A stretch of 64,000 nucleotides of DNA from Calditrichota bacterium (GCA_008501735.1 QQUF01000045.1:124001-188000), one strand, 5' to 3'; positions 36,580 through 45,218 are shown, counted from the stretch's first letter. Numbers and translations are program-made. Notes: generated from the letters alone by a model not told the origin.

Positions 36580-37762
36580 AAATTACAAAAACAACGTTAA
36601 TCCGAAATTTATAAATCCGTTTGATTCGGAACTTTTGAACGTTGCAGAGGAATTAATTGAAATTTTCAAAGACTCTGTCGGAGATACGCGAGCAGAACTT
36701 TTGGAAAACTCAAAAATGATTCTTGACGGAAGCGAAAAACCAATTTTAGTTTTGCGTGGATTTCAGAAACTACTTTTGGATAGAACAAAGTTTGACACTT
36801 CGGCAGACGAAAAGTTCACAAATTTTCGTGAGAAAGTTTTTACTAAAACAAGTGAGTTTTTGACAACACAAGACTTTGAAAACTTTGCAGAATTTAGAGC
36901 AAAAATTGAAACTAATTTTTCACAAAAATACAAAGAAATTTCAACTAAACTCTACTCTGACTTACCTGAATTTCAAGAAGTTTTGAAATTTAAATCAATA
37001 ACTTCCGAACAACTTTTGAACCGCTACAACTGTGCTCAAATTCAAGGTTTGCTAATTCATTGCAATCAACTTGAAATCACAGTTTCAGATTCTGAGCCTA
37101 AGAAATTACGCCAACTTTTTAAATTTTTGAGATTCTTTCAACTCCTCGCAAAAGTTGAGAAATTAAATGAAAACACTTTTAAAATCTTCGTTGATGGTCC
37201 GCTCAATTTGTTTTACAGAACTCAAAAATATGGTTTAAATTTGGCGAACTTCTTTCCGTCTTTGCTTCACCAAGAGAAATGGCACTTAGTTGCAAAAGTA
37301 CAACTCAAGAACCGCAAAATTTACGAATTAAATTTAGACCAATCTTGTGGAATCAAGCCGATTTCGCAAAGATTTTTAGCTTACGTTCCAAAAGAAGTTC
37401 AGATGTTTCAAAAGCTGTTCAGTGAGAAAAATTCGGATTGGCAAATTTCGACAACATCGAATTTTGTTCCGCTTGAAGGTGAGGCTTACTGTTTCCCTGA
37501 TTTTTCATTGAAGCACAAAAATGGAACTGAAGTTTTTCTTGAAATTTTCCACGCTTGGCACTCAAGTCACTTTTCAGAAAGGTTACAAACTTTGAATCCA
37601 AACTCTCCCAAGTTAATTTTGGGAATTGCTCAAAATTTGCTCAAAGACCCTTTTCTTTCTCATTCAATTGAAAGTTCTGAATATTTCCAAGAGTTCGGGT
37701 TTACCTTTCGAGAAATGCCAACAGTTACAAAAGTGAGTAAAATTTTAAAGAAGTTTGAATAG
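36551..37762 (+). CDS. DUF790 family nuclease, Bax1-like XPB partner
   Basis: A 403-residue protein with a GTG start that overlaps the helicase by 29 bases. The N-terminus LTKDLVCYKNYKNNVNPKFI and the NCAQIQGLLIHCNQLEITV and GPLNLFYRTQKYGLNLANFFP segments match the DUF790 family. The C-terminal part with FCFPDF-like (YCFPDFSLKH) and VFLEIFHAWH resembles a PD-(D/E)xK nuclease core (D...ExF). In archaea Bax1 binds XPB and cuts bubble and Y-shaped DNA; the overlap here implies a stable complex. It ends 51 bases before a convergent RND gene, with a hairpin between. Confidence 0.9.
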   Translation: MLTKDLVCYKNYKNNVNPKFINPFDSELLNVAEELIEIFKDSVGDTRAELLENSKMILDGSEKPILVLRGFQKLLLDRTKFDTSADEKFTNFREKVFTKTSEFLTTQDFENFAEFRAKIETNFSQKYKEISTKLYSDLPEFQEVLKFKSITSEQLLNRYNCAQIQGLLIHCNQLEITVSDSEPKKLRQLFKFLRFFQLLAKVEKLNENTFKIFVDGPLNLFYRTQKYGLNLANFFPSLLHQEKWHLVAKVQLKNRKIYELNLDQSCGIKPISQRFLAYVPKEVQMFQKLFSEKNSDWQISTTSNFVPLEGEAYCFPDFSLKHKNGTEVFLEIFHAWHSSHFSERLQTLNPNSPKLILGIAQNLLKDPFLSHSIESSEYFQEFGFTFREMPTVTKVSKILKKFE

Positions 37763-37768
37763 TGAGAA

Positions 37769-37799
37769 ACGTAGGAAACAAAAATTTTTGTTCCCTAAA
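37769..37799. terminator. Bidirectional hairpin terminator, related to the 3.76 kb palindrome
   Basis: Between convergent bax1 and RND genes. AGGAAACAAAAA pairs with TTTTTGTTCCCT (one mismatch). The arms resemble the AGGGAACAATAA palindrome at 3761-3784, also in a convergent gap. Confidence 0.65.
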
Positions 37800-37812
37800 A
37801 TCAAACATCATT

Positions 37813-40134
37813 CTACTTTGCCATTGACTTTCTTTTTTCTTCAAAGAAAAACATTGCTGCTGGAGTGATTATCAAGTCCGCAATTAATGCAGAAAAAATT
37901 GTCAGTGAGCAAAGAATACCCATATAAACTGTTGGAATCCAAACTGACACGACTAAACTTGAAAAGACTAAAATCAAAATTACCGATGTAAAAAATATCG
38001 CTCTTCCTGAAATTTGCATTGAGTGTAAAGTTGCATCGTAATTATTTTTCCCCATTTCTTTGGCTTTCTTGAGCTTTTCCAAAAAATGAATCGTGTCGTC
38101 AACAATAATCCCAAGAGTGATACAAGCAATTAACGAAGTTCCGACGTCGATTTTAATTCCCAAAAATCCCATCAGACCAAAAGTAATTAAAATTGGAACT
38201 AAGTTTGGAATCAAGCTAAAAAGTGCAAATTTCACAGAACGAAACGCCAAGCCAATCAGCAAAATTATAAATCCTAAAGCCCAAAGAAACCCGTCAACCA
38301 TACTCCAAAGCAAGTGATATTCCATATTTTTAAACATCACCATCAGACCTGTCGGCATAATTTTGAACTGCGAAACATACATAGAAATGTATTCATTAAC
38401 TCTTTCCATAAAAACATTGTATTGAGCAGAATCCATAAAAATCGTTCTTGCTGTAACTCTCGCTAAATCGGATTCAGAATTTACAAGGCTCTCTAAAATT
38501 CCACCAAAACCTTCAACAAGGTAAAACAGTTCGTCTAAAACACTTTGCTCCTCTGGAATTTTTGCAAATCCTTCTTGACGATTGTTAAGTTCAAAATTCG
38601 TTCGTTCTATGAATTTACCAACTGAGACAACTTCCTTGACTCCAGCTAAATTTGCAAGAAAATCTTCAAATTTCACAAGTTCTTCCAATACTTCTTTTTC
38701 TTGAATTTTACCATTTTTAGGTTGTGCCAAAAAGTCAATTTGGACTGTTGAACCAAGTTCATTTTGGATTGTTTCTGTCCACTTTCTCGCAGGATGGTCT
38801 TCTGAAATGTAATCCAAGAAGCTCGACTCAACTTTTAATTTTGAAATTCCAAAAACGGAAGCAATAACAATTAGTAAAGAAGCGTAAACAATGATTTTTC
38901 TATTTTTGTAAGAAAACTCAACCAATTTTTCATAAATGGTCAGAGTGTCTTTTTTGATGAAAAAGTTTCTACACTTTTTGAACTTCGGTTTAAAAATTAA
39001 CATCAAAGCAGGCATAAAAGTTAGAGTCAAAATCAACGCAAGGAAAACACCAAATGCGACTTCATAACCAAATTCTTTCAGAGGTCTCAAATGACTTTGG
39101 CTTAGAGTTATAAAACCAATTGCAGTTGTCAAAGTTGTGAGCAAACAAGGCAAAAACACTTTCTTCACTGATTCTGAAACTGCTTTAGCATAAATTTCTG
39201 TTTGGCTAACTCCTTCTTCTTCCAAACGAGCTAAAGCCTGAATGTAGGCACTTAGAAAATGAATTGAATCCGCAATTCCAATAGCCATCAAAATCGTTGA
39301 GACAGAAATATTGAGCGAAGTGTAAGCCCAATCGAAAATCCCAACAAAACCAAGAGTTCCCATAAGCGACAAATAAACAACTGACATCGTAAGTGCCAAG
39401 CCAGCAAAACTTCTAAAGAGAAAAAGAACGACAGCAAACAAAATCAAAGTGCTAAACGGGAAAACAACTTTCAAGTCGTCCAAAAGGGTTTTCATTAATT
39501 CCCATTGAACAACAGGTCCACCAGTTGCAAGAATTTCACAGCCAGTTTTTTGCTCCTCTTTTTCAACTTCCACATAAATTTTCTTGACCAAATTAATTTT
39601 GTAATCGGCATTTTCATTTGGTTTGTATTCAACTTTAACAAAAATTAAAGCACCTTTTCCGTCAGGTTTCAAAAGGCTTTTAGTTAAGACTTCATCTTTT
39701 AAGGCTTTTTCTTTTGCAAAATTTATTTCTTCAATTGTTGGAAGTTCGCCGTCATCAAATTGCGGGAAAAGAAATTTTGATTCTAAAACGTCATTTTCAG
39801 ATTCAAGAAACCTATAATTTGTAATACTAAAAATCTCGGTTACGTATTCAAATGAAGCTACTTTTTGAGTTAAAGAATCTATCGAGGAAAGGATTTCTTG
39901 CGTAAAAATTGTTTTGTCGGTTTTGTAGTAAAGCACCAAAAATTCGTCGTTGTCAAAATTCTCTTTTAACAAATTAAAAGACTGAATAGCAGGGTCATTG
40001 TCTAGAAACCAAATTTCAGGTGAGGAATCAATCTCTTTAATTTGAATGAAAAATGAAAGGAAAATTATAAAAGCTAAATTTAAGACAATTAAAAGGTATT
40101 TCTGTTTGATGAGAAAGTCAGTGAATTTGTTCAA
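37813..40134 (-). CDS. RND superfamily (MMPL/HAE3-type) exporter
   Basis: A 773-residue inner-membrane transporter with two repeats, each one helix, a large periplasmic loop and five helices. The TM4 and TM10 charge-relay motifs are visible as ILMAIGIADSIHFL and LGIIVDDTIHFLEK. The size and single-gene nature fit the HAE3/MMPL group that exports hydrophobic or lipid-like substrates (hopanoid or lipid export is one possibility). The start is TTG 40134, which touches the stop of the nurA-like gene; AAGG lies 12 bases before it. This implies coupled expression with the nuclease gene, for which no functional reason is known. Confidence 0.9.
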   Translation of the reverse strand: MNKFTDFLIKQKYLLIVLNLAFIIFLSFFIQIKEIDSSPEIWFLDNDPAIQSFNLLKENFDNDEFLVLYYKTDKTIFTQEILSSIDSLTQKVASFEYVTEIFSITNYRFLESENDVLESKFLFPQFDDGELPTIEEINFAKEKALKDEVLTKSLLKPDGKGALIFVKVEYKPNENADYKINLVKKIYVEVEKEEQKTGCEILATGGPVVQWELMKTLLDDLKVVFPFSTLILFAVVLFLFRSFAGLALTMSVVYLSLMGTLGFVGIFDWAYTSLNISVSTILMAIGIADSIHFLSAYIQALARLEEEGVSQTEIYAKAVSESVKKVFLPCLLTTLTTAIGFITLSQSHLRPLKEFGYEVAFGVFLALILTLTFMPALMLIFKPKFKKCRNFFIKKDTLTIYEKLVEFSYKNRKIIVYASLLIVIASVFGISKLKVESSFLDYISEDHPARKWTETIQNELGSTVQIDFLAQPKNGKIQEKEVLEELVKFEDFLANLAGVKEVVSVGKFIERTNFELNNRQEGFAKIPEEQSVLDELFYLVEGFGGILESLVNSESDLARVTARTIFMDSAQYNVFMERVNEYISMYVSQFKIMPTGLMVMFKNMEYHLLWSMVDGFLWALGFIILLIGLAFRSVKFALFSLIPNLVPILITFGLMGFLGIKIDVGTSLIACITLGIIVDDTIHFLEKLKKAKEMGKNNYDATLHSMQISGRAIFFTSVILILVFSSLVVSVWIPTVYMGILCSLTIFSALIADLIITPAAMFFFEEKRKSMAK

Positions 40135-41379
40135 TTAGGTAACCTTTATGCGTTTATTAAGCTGCTTGTTGGAAAGTTTTACAGAAAATTTTTCTTTGGT
40201 GAATGAGTTCTCGAAAAGTCTGTAAAATGTTTCTCTTTCACGATTTGAGACAACCGCAAAGTTATGAGCTTCTGCAATTGAAATTGGAAATCCCAAGCCC
40301 TTTTGAGATTGTAAATAAATTTGCGAGTGGATAAAATCCAACTTTTCGGGAAAGTCTGTTAGCCAAATTGGAATCTCAATTCTTGCGACTTCATTTTGCA
40401 CTTTGAGGTAAAAAAATCCAATCTTTAAATGAAAAGGAAAAAGCTCTTCTCCTTCAATTTTGGCGTTAAGAGCTTCCGAAGTGCTTAAAAAAACTTGGGT
40501 TCTTTCGCCTTCTTCTAAAATTTCGCCTAAAAGTTCAGAGTCTGAAATTCCATTAATTTTTTCGCAAGTGATTTCCTTTTTTTCAAGTCTTGGCTTACAA
40601 TTTTTGCAATCAATTTGATTTTGGTCGCAAAGGTTGAGTCTTAAAAAATTCGTAACCTCGTTTGACCTTGAAGAAGAAATGTAACTCGCAAATGGTATTT
40701 TTGCCTCGTAGAGTTCTGCGTAAACTTTTGAGTAACGTTCTAAAATATCTCGTTTTAAGTTGTCTTCTTTTAAGTCGTCTGGTGTAAATCTTCCGGGAAT
40801 TTCTGTCCCCAAAACCCAAGGAATTAAAGTTCCGTCAATCAAGCCAAAAAGGTTTGTGTTTTCTAATTTTGAAAGGCAAATTTCTGACAGTTTTTCTCTT
40901 TCAAGAATGTCGCGATTAAAGTCAACGAGTGCCGAATTTACTTGGACTTTTCTTCCATTAATTCTTGGAAAAATCTCATCTTCTTTAGCAAAAAGTAAAG
41001 CCTCAGAATTCATTTCAGCATTGGAATTTTCGCCGTAAGTAAGGCAAATTATTCCAAGATTAATCAAGTAACAAGGAGTAACTTCGTGACTGTCAGGATA
41101 AATTTGAGAACCGTCAACGGCAACGACTGTGTAATTTTCAATCGAATTTGGAAGTGGAAATTTTTCGGAGATTTTGAGTTTGGAAATCGGAATGTGCCAA
41201 AAAGAATTTCTTTCGTTTAGGTCTTCTTTTAACCTTCTTTGAAATTCTTCCCAATTTGAATCTAATTCGCTAAAATTTTCCAGAGCAATTTTAAATCTGT
41301 CTTTCATTACAGAATACAATTTTTTGTTTTCAAAAATCGTTTTGTCTAATTCTTTAACAACTTGAGTAAAATCTAACAT
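40135..41379 (-). CDS. NurA domain nuclease
   Basis: A 414-residue protein with the NurA fold. The first acidic motif is VVAVDGSQIYPDSH (Asp89), the second GLIDGTLIPWVLG (about residue 187), followed by ASYISSSRSNEV, and near the C-terminus FPISIAEAHNFAVVSNRER. NurA is a Mn-dependent 5'-3' exo/endonuclease which in archaea, and in some bacteria, works with the hexameric ATPase HerA in end resection; no HerA gene is in this window. A cluster of Cys (CDQ...CKNCKP...C near residues 250-275) could bind metal. Next to the XPB/Bax1 module but in a separate transcript with the RND gene. Confidence 0.85.
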   Translation of the reverse strand: MLDFTQVVKELDKTIFENKKLYSVMKDRFKIALENFSELDSNWEEFQRRLKEDLNERNSFWHIPISKLKISEKFPLPNSIENYTVVAVDGSQIYPDSHEVTPCYLINLGIICLTYGENSNAEMNSEALLFAKEDEIFPRINGRKVQVNSALVDFNRDILEREKLSEICLSKLENTNLFGLIDGTLIPWVLGTEIPGRFTPDDLKEDNLKRDILERYSKVYAELYEAKIPFASYISSSRSNEVTNFLRLNLCDQNQIDCKNCKPRLEKKEITCEKINGISDSELLGEILEEGERTQVFLSTSEALNAKIEGEELFPFHLKIGFFYLKVQNEVARIEIPIWLTDFPEKLDFIHSQIYLQSQKGLGFPISIAEAHNFAVVSNRERETFYRLFENSFTKEKFSVKLSNKQLNKRIKVT

Positions 41380-41436
41380 TGAATGTGATTTCTTAAAATT
41401 GGGTTTTCCAAACTCGCATTTGAGCCTTTAACTAAT

Positions 41437-41728
41437 GTTACGCAAAAAAAAGGAACTCGGCAGAAATGAAAATTTATCACAAAATTTGACTTTGCTTTAA
41501 CCACCCCATTTTTTCGTTTTCAGAAACTAAAGTTTCAAACGAAAAAAATCCCCTCCTTTAAAAAGATGGGAAAAAATTGTCGTGCTTCACACAACTAAAA
41601 TCTCTCCGCCTTTTCAAGGAGGAGACAGAAAATAAATTCAAGCAAAGCGTTAGAATTTTTTTCAGAGGTGGTTTAAAAGAACGTCAAAATCAGCAAGAAA
41701 TCAAACTTTTCCAAATTTGCGTAGCAAC
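41437..41728 (+). mobile_element. MITE-like structured element A (about 290 bp)
   Basis: A non-coding element starting GTTACGCAAAAAAAA and ending TTTGCGTAGCAAC, so its ends are imperfect inverted repeats. It is similar over its whole length, with scattered changes, to the reverse complement of 52655-52944. Inside are nested inverted repeats: AACCACC...GGTGGTT (about 41498 and 41667), a long hairpin with GAAACT/AGTTTC tip and TTTTTTCGTTT/AAACGAAAAAA flanks, and CTCC-CCTTTTCAAGG-GGAG. It lies between nurA and the first T9SS propeller gene. No transposase is present. Confidence 0.7.
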
Positions 41729-41917
41729 AGCCTTTAATTTCAAAAAATATAAACAATTTTGAATTAATAAAAACCTGTTAAAGTAAACACTTTTAAATTT
41801 TGAGGTAACACTAAAATCGCCTAATGAGCTATTTCAAAGCTGATTAACTTTGGCATAGAAATTGGTTTTACTAATTAGTTTAAACTAAAGTAAACAAAAC
41901 AAAAAGGCGTAACCTAT

Positions 41918-43111
41918 ATGAAACAATTTTTAACACCTTTGCTTTTGCTTTTTGCAAGTTCTTGCTTTGCTCAAACCGTTTCAACTTTAACTGCAAGTTT
42001 TAATGCAAGTGGTGGAGTTGCTTACCGTGACGGATTTGTTTACGTCGCAGATTTTGGAACAGCTTTGAACCAAGCAGACGGAACAAATGTTTACAAAGTT
42101 GACCCAACCGACGGAAGTTTTAGTGTTTTTGCTACAGGGCTTTCAGGAGCTTCGGGAAATTCTTTTGACTCTCAAGGAAATCTTTTTCAATCTAACATCG
42201 CTGCAAGTTCGATTTCAAAAATTGACACAAACGGGATTGTAACAAATTTTTCTTCAATCGGAGTTCAAGGACCAGTTGGAATTGCAATTGACAGTTTGGA
42301 CAATGTTTTTGTAGCAAATTGTGGAAACAGTACAATTCGTAAAATTTCAGCAGCAGGAGTTTCAACTCCATTTGCAAGCAACTCAACAGGTTTGTTAAGT
42401 TGTCCAAACGGACTGACAATTGACGAAAACGGAAATCTTTACACTTGCAACTTTGGAAACGGAAACATTGTTAAAATTGACCCGAACGGAGTTGTTACTT
42501 TGCTAACAGTAATGCCTGGAGGAAACAATGGTCATTTAACTTACGCTAACGGATTTCTTTTCGTTGTTGACAGAGGTGGAAATTCTGTTTGGATGGTAAG
42601 TTTGGAAGGTGAACAAGTTTTAGTTGCAGGAAGTGGTTTTTGTGGAAAATTAGATGGAGTTGGAAACCAAGCTACATTTTCATTTCCAAATGGAATTAGA
42701 GCGACACCGTCAGGAGACACACTTTTTGTAAACGATGCAGTTCCACTTTGCAATTCAAACCTAAACCCAATTGTAGTAAGAATGATTACGGGCATTAATT
42801 CAGCTGTTGGAATCAAAGAAGAAAGCTACAAACCAATTTCATTTTCACTTAGCCAAAACTACCCTAACCCTTTTAATCCTTCAACTTCGATTAATTACGA
42901 ATTGGGAATTACGAATTACGAATTAGGGAGATTGAGCATTTTCAACACTCTTGGTGAAACGGTAAAAGAGTTCGAAATTGCAAATTCAAAAGGCTCAGTA
43001 ATTTGGGACGGAACTAATGAAATTGGGAAAAATGTTAGTTCAGGTGTCTATTTTTATGAGCTAAAAATTGGCAACCAATCTCAAAAACGAAAAATGGTTT
43101 TGATGAAATAA
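41918..43111 (+). CDS. Secreted NHL/SMP-30-like beta-propeller with T9SS sorting domain (copy 1)
   Basis: A 397-residue exported protein with a signal peptide ending at SCFAQ. The body has NHL-type blades marked by repeated phrases such as FDSQGNLFQSN, IDSLDNVFVAN, IDENGNLYTCN and ISKID/IVKIDPNGVVT. A T9SS type A domain follows: FSLSQNYPNPFNPSTSINYELGITNYELGRLSIFNTLGE...SSGVYFYELKI, with a tandem NYEL repeat. No catalytic motif is evident; a binding role at the surface is likely. A paralogue follows 28 bases downstream and the two are surely co-transcribed. Confidence 0.88.
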   Translation: MKQFLTPLLLLFASSCFAQTVSTLTASFNASGGVAYRDGFVYVADFGTALNQADGTNVYKVDPTDGSFSVFATGLSGASGNSFDSQGNLFQSNIAASSISKIDTNGIVTNFSSIGVQGPVGIAIDSLDNVFVANCGNSTIRKISAAGVSTPFASNSTGLLSCPNGLTIDENGNLYTCNFGNGNIVKIDPNGVVTLLTVMPGGNNGHLTYANGFLFVVDRGGNSVWMVSLEGEQVLVAGSGFCGKLDGVGNQATFSFPNGIRATPSGDTLFVNDAVPLCNSNLNPIVVRMITGINSAVGIKEESYKPISFSLSQNYPNPFNPSTSINYELGITNYELGRLSIFNTLGETVKEFEIANSKGSVIWDGTNEIGKNVSSGVYFYELKIGNQSQKRKMVLMK

Positions 43112-43139
43112 TTTTCACTTTTAAATTTTTACGGGTAAA

Positions 43140-44309
43140 ATGAAAAAATCTTTAAAAACAGTTTTAGTAGGAATCGCAGTTTTACAGACTTCGATTTTGT
43201 TCGGACAAGACGTTACAACTTTGATTAGCCAAAACGGCGGAATAATTAGAGACGGTCTTTCAGTTGACAGTTTGGGAAATATTTATTCCTCTAACTTTGC
43301 AAACACAGTTGCAAAAATCAAACCTGACGGAAGTTTCACCTACATTTCAACGACAATGGGAACTTCGGCAGGAAACATTACAGACGCAGACGGAAATCTT
43401 TTTGTATCAAATTACAATCTTGGAGTGATTAGCAAAATCTTACCTAACGGAACAAAGTCAACTTTTGCTGATGGAATTCCTGGTCCTGTAGGATTGACTT
43501 TTGACTTAACAGGCGACACTTTGTTTGTTGCAAGTTACATTGGCGATTCGGTTCATAAAATTTCACCAGACGGCACAGTTTCAACTTTTGTTGACGGAAT
43601 GGGAATAAATGGACCAGCGGGAATTTGCACTGATTCAAGTGGAAATTTGTACGTTGGAAATTTCGACGACGCAAACATTCATAAAATTACACCAAGTGGT
43701 TTGATTTCACCTTTTGCAGTAATTCCTGGTCCTGGAACTGGGCAAATCGGTTACGTAACTTACAGCAAATCTCAAAATAAAATTTATGCAACAGCGAGAA
43801 GTGCTAACAAAATTTATGAAGTTGATTTAAATGGAAATGTTACTCACTTTGCAGGAACTGGAGCGAATAACAGTGTTGATGGAATCGGAACTTCTGCTTC
43901 CTTTGCATTACCGAACGGAATCACTTCTTCACCAAACGGCGACACACTTTATGTTTCAGAAGGTCCATCAGGGACTTTGAGAAGAATTGTTGGAGGAATT
44001 GCAACTGCAATTTCCGAACCAATTCAAACTCCTTTGAATTTTAAACTTGAGCAAAATTACCCAAATCCTTTTAACCCAACAACTTCTATTAATTACGAAT
44101 TGGGAATTACGAATTACGAATTGGGAAAATTAAGCATTTACAACACTCTTGGTGAGACAGTTAGGGAATTTGAAATTGATAAACCAAAAGGTTCAATCAA
44201 TTGGGACGGAACTAATAAACTTGGGAAAAATGTAAGTTCAGGAATTTATTTTTATGAGCTAAAAATTGGAAACCAATCTCAAAGAAAGAAAATGGTTTTG
44301 ATGAAATAA
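43140..44309 (+). CDS. Secreted NHL/SMP-30-like beta-propeller with T9SS sorting domain (copy 2)
   Basis: A 389-residue paralogue of the gene before it, with the same order: signal peptide (ending LFGQ), NHL-like blades (VDSLGNIYSSN, DADGNLFVSN, TDSSGNLYVGN, each followed by an I-x-KI-x-P-x-G strand), and a T9SS domain FKLEQNYPNPFNPTTSINYELGITNYELGKLSIYNTLGE...SSGIYFYELKIGNQSQ. The sorting domains of the two copies are nearly identical while the propellers differ more, which suggests gene conversion or strong constraint in the tail. Followed by two hairpins shared with the convergent gene. Confidence 0.88.
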   Translation: MKKSLKTVLVGIAVLQTSILFGQDVTTLISQNGGIIRDGLSVDSLGNIYSSNFANTVAKIKPDGSFTYISTTMGTSAGNITDADGNLFVSNYNLGVISKILPNGTKSTFADGIPGPVGLTFDLTGDTLFVASYIGDSVHKISPDGTVSTFVDGMGINGPAGICTDSSGNLYVGNFDDANIHKITPSGLISPFAVIPGPGTGQIGYVTYSKSQNKIYATARSANKIYEVDLNGNVTHFAGTGANNSVDGIGTSASFALPNGITSSPNGDTLYVSEGPSGTLRRIVGGIATAISEPIQTPLNFKLEQNYPNPFNPTTSINYELGITNYELGKLSIYNTLGETVREFEIDKPKGSINWDGTNKLGKNVSSGIYFYELKIGNQSQRKKMVLMK

Positions 44310-44315
44310 ATTTAA

Positions 44316-44380
44316 CCAACACAAAAAATCGGCTATTTTGTGTTGGGAGTAAATAAGGTAAATAAATTTAACCTTATTTA
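44316..44380. terminator. Double hairpin terminator between convergent genes
   Basis: First hairpin: perfect 11-bp stem CCAACACAAAA/TTTTGTGTTGG (44316-44346). Second: perfect 10-bp stem TAAATAAGGT/ACCTTATTTA (44350-44380), reaching the stop codon of the minus-strand CvfB-like gene. Confidence 0.7.
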
Positions 44381-44842
44381 CCTTATGGTTTTTACAAGCT
44401 CTATTCCCTGATTTGTAATCTTTATTTTATGATGTTTATATAATTTTCCGATTGCTTGTTTAAACACAATTTTACTTACTTGAAATTCTTTTTTGATATT
44501 TTCAGGAGAACTTTTATCATTAAATTCAGATTTTCCACCATTTTCCATAAGATGATCTAGAATTTTTTCAGTAGTCAAAAGAACATTCATCTCTTGCTTG
44601 GGCTGCATAGAAACGTCTATTTTCCCATCGTCTCTAATTAATTTTATATACGCTTTAAGTTTTTGTCCTAAACGATAATCTTCATAAACCTGATTTCCAT
44701 AAACCAATCCTGTGTATTCATCGTTTATCGCTACTTTTATACCTAAATCGGTAAAAGCATAAATCTCTACATCTACTTCCTGCCATTGAGTAAATATTTC
44801 TTCATCAACTGTTTCTTTTAAATAGTTAAAATTGTTTTCCAT
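44378..44842 (-). CDS. Short CvfB/YitL-like S1 RNA-binding protein
   Basis: A 154-residue protein matching the C-terminal half of CvfB: one S1-type domain (residues 20-82: VDVEIYAFTDLGIKVAINDEYTGLVYGNQVYEDYRLGQKLKAYIKLIRDDGKIDVSMQP) and a winged-helix domain (ILDHLMENGG, DKSSPENIKKEFQVSKIVFKQAIGKLYKHHKI). CvfB proteins of about 280 residues carry two more S1-like domains upstream; they are missing here, and the 376-base region before the ATG shows no remnant, so this is a natural short form or an old truncation. It likely binds RNA and affects expression post-transcriptionally. Confidence 0.82.
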   Translation of the reverse strand: MENNFNYLKETVDEEIFTQWQEVDVEIYAFTDLGIKVAINDEYTGLVYGNQVYEDYRLGQKLKAYIKLIRDDGKIDVSMQPKQEMNVLLTTEKILDHLMENGGKSEFNDKSSPENIKKEFQVSKIVFKQAIGKLYKHHKIKITNQGIELVKTIR

Positions 44843-45218
44843 TATTTATCCATTTCATCAATTGTTTTGAATAGCACCGCAATCAAAAGAAGCATTAATT
44901 TTTATCCACAATTAGTATATTTATTTTTCTAACTAACCAAAAAATTCCAACCTTACTTTAAAATAAGTTTTAGAATGTTTCAAAGTTAAATTCAAATTTC
45001 TTCATTAACAACAAGCAATATAAAATTACCAAGGAAATGGAAACTCAACTTTCGGTCTGAATTTCATAAATTTCATTAGTTTTGCTTTTTGGTGAAAACC
45101 TTTCTATTGCAAGAAAATTCAGGAACAGAGAAATTTTTCGAACATTTAATTTGTTGGGTATGAATAAGTATTCACTATTTTTGAAATAAAATTAATACAT
45201 TAAATATATTAGAATTTA
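44843..45218. other. 376-base intergenic region, no gene seen
   Basis: AT-rich divergent gap between the CvfB-like gene and the histidine kinase gene. I see no coding frame, hairpin array or RNA gene. A single TTATCCACA (44902-44910) matches the DnaA-box consensus but stands alone. Promoters for both genes should lie here. Confidence 0.5.

Noticed and set aside
34000-41400. Defence island built on XPB, Bax1 and NurA
   Set aside because: No HerA, restriction, toxin, nucleotide-cyclase or CRISPR gene accompanies them; a DNA-repair reading is simpler.
41577-41762. Open frame inside MITE-like element A
   Set aside because: It runs across hairpin arms, is not preserved in element B, and ends beyond the element; non-coding by all signs.
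41905-41912. GGCGTAAC just before the first T9SS propeller gene as an element end
   Set aside because: No matching opposite end at a sensible distance apart from element A, whose own right end is already defined at 41728.
44902-44910. DnaA-box match TTATCCACA
   Set aside because: A single 9-base match with no cluster, AT-unwinding array or dnaA/dnaN neighbour; not an origin.
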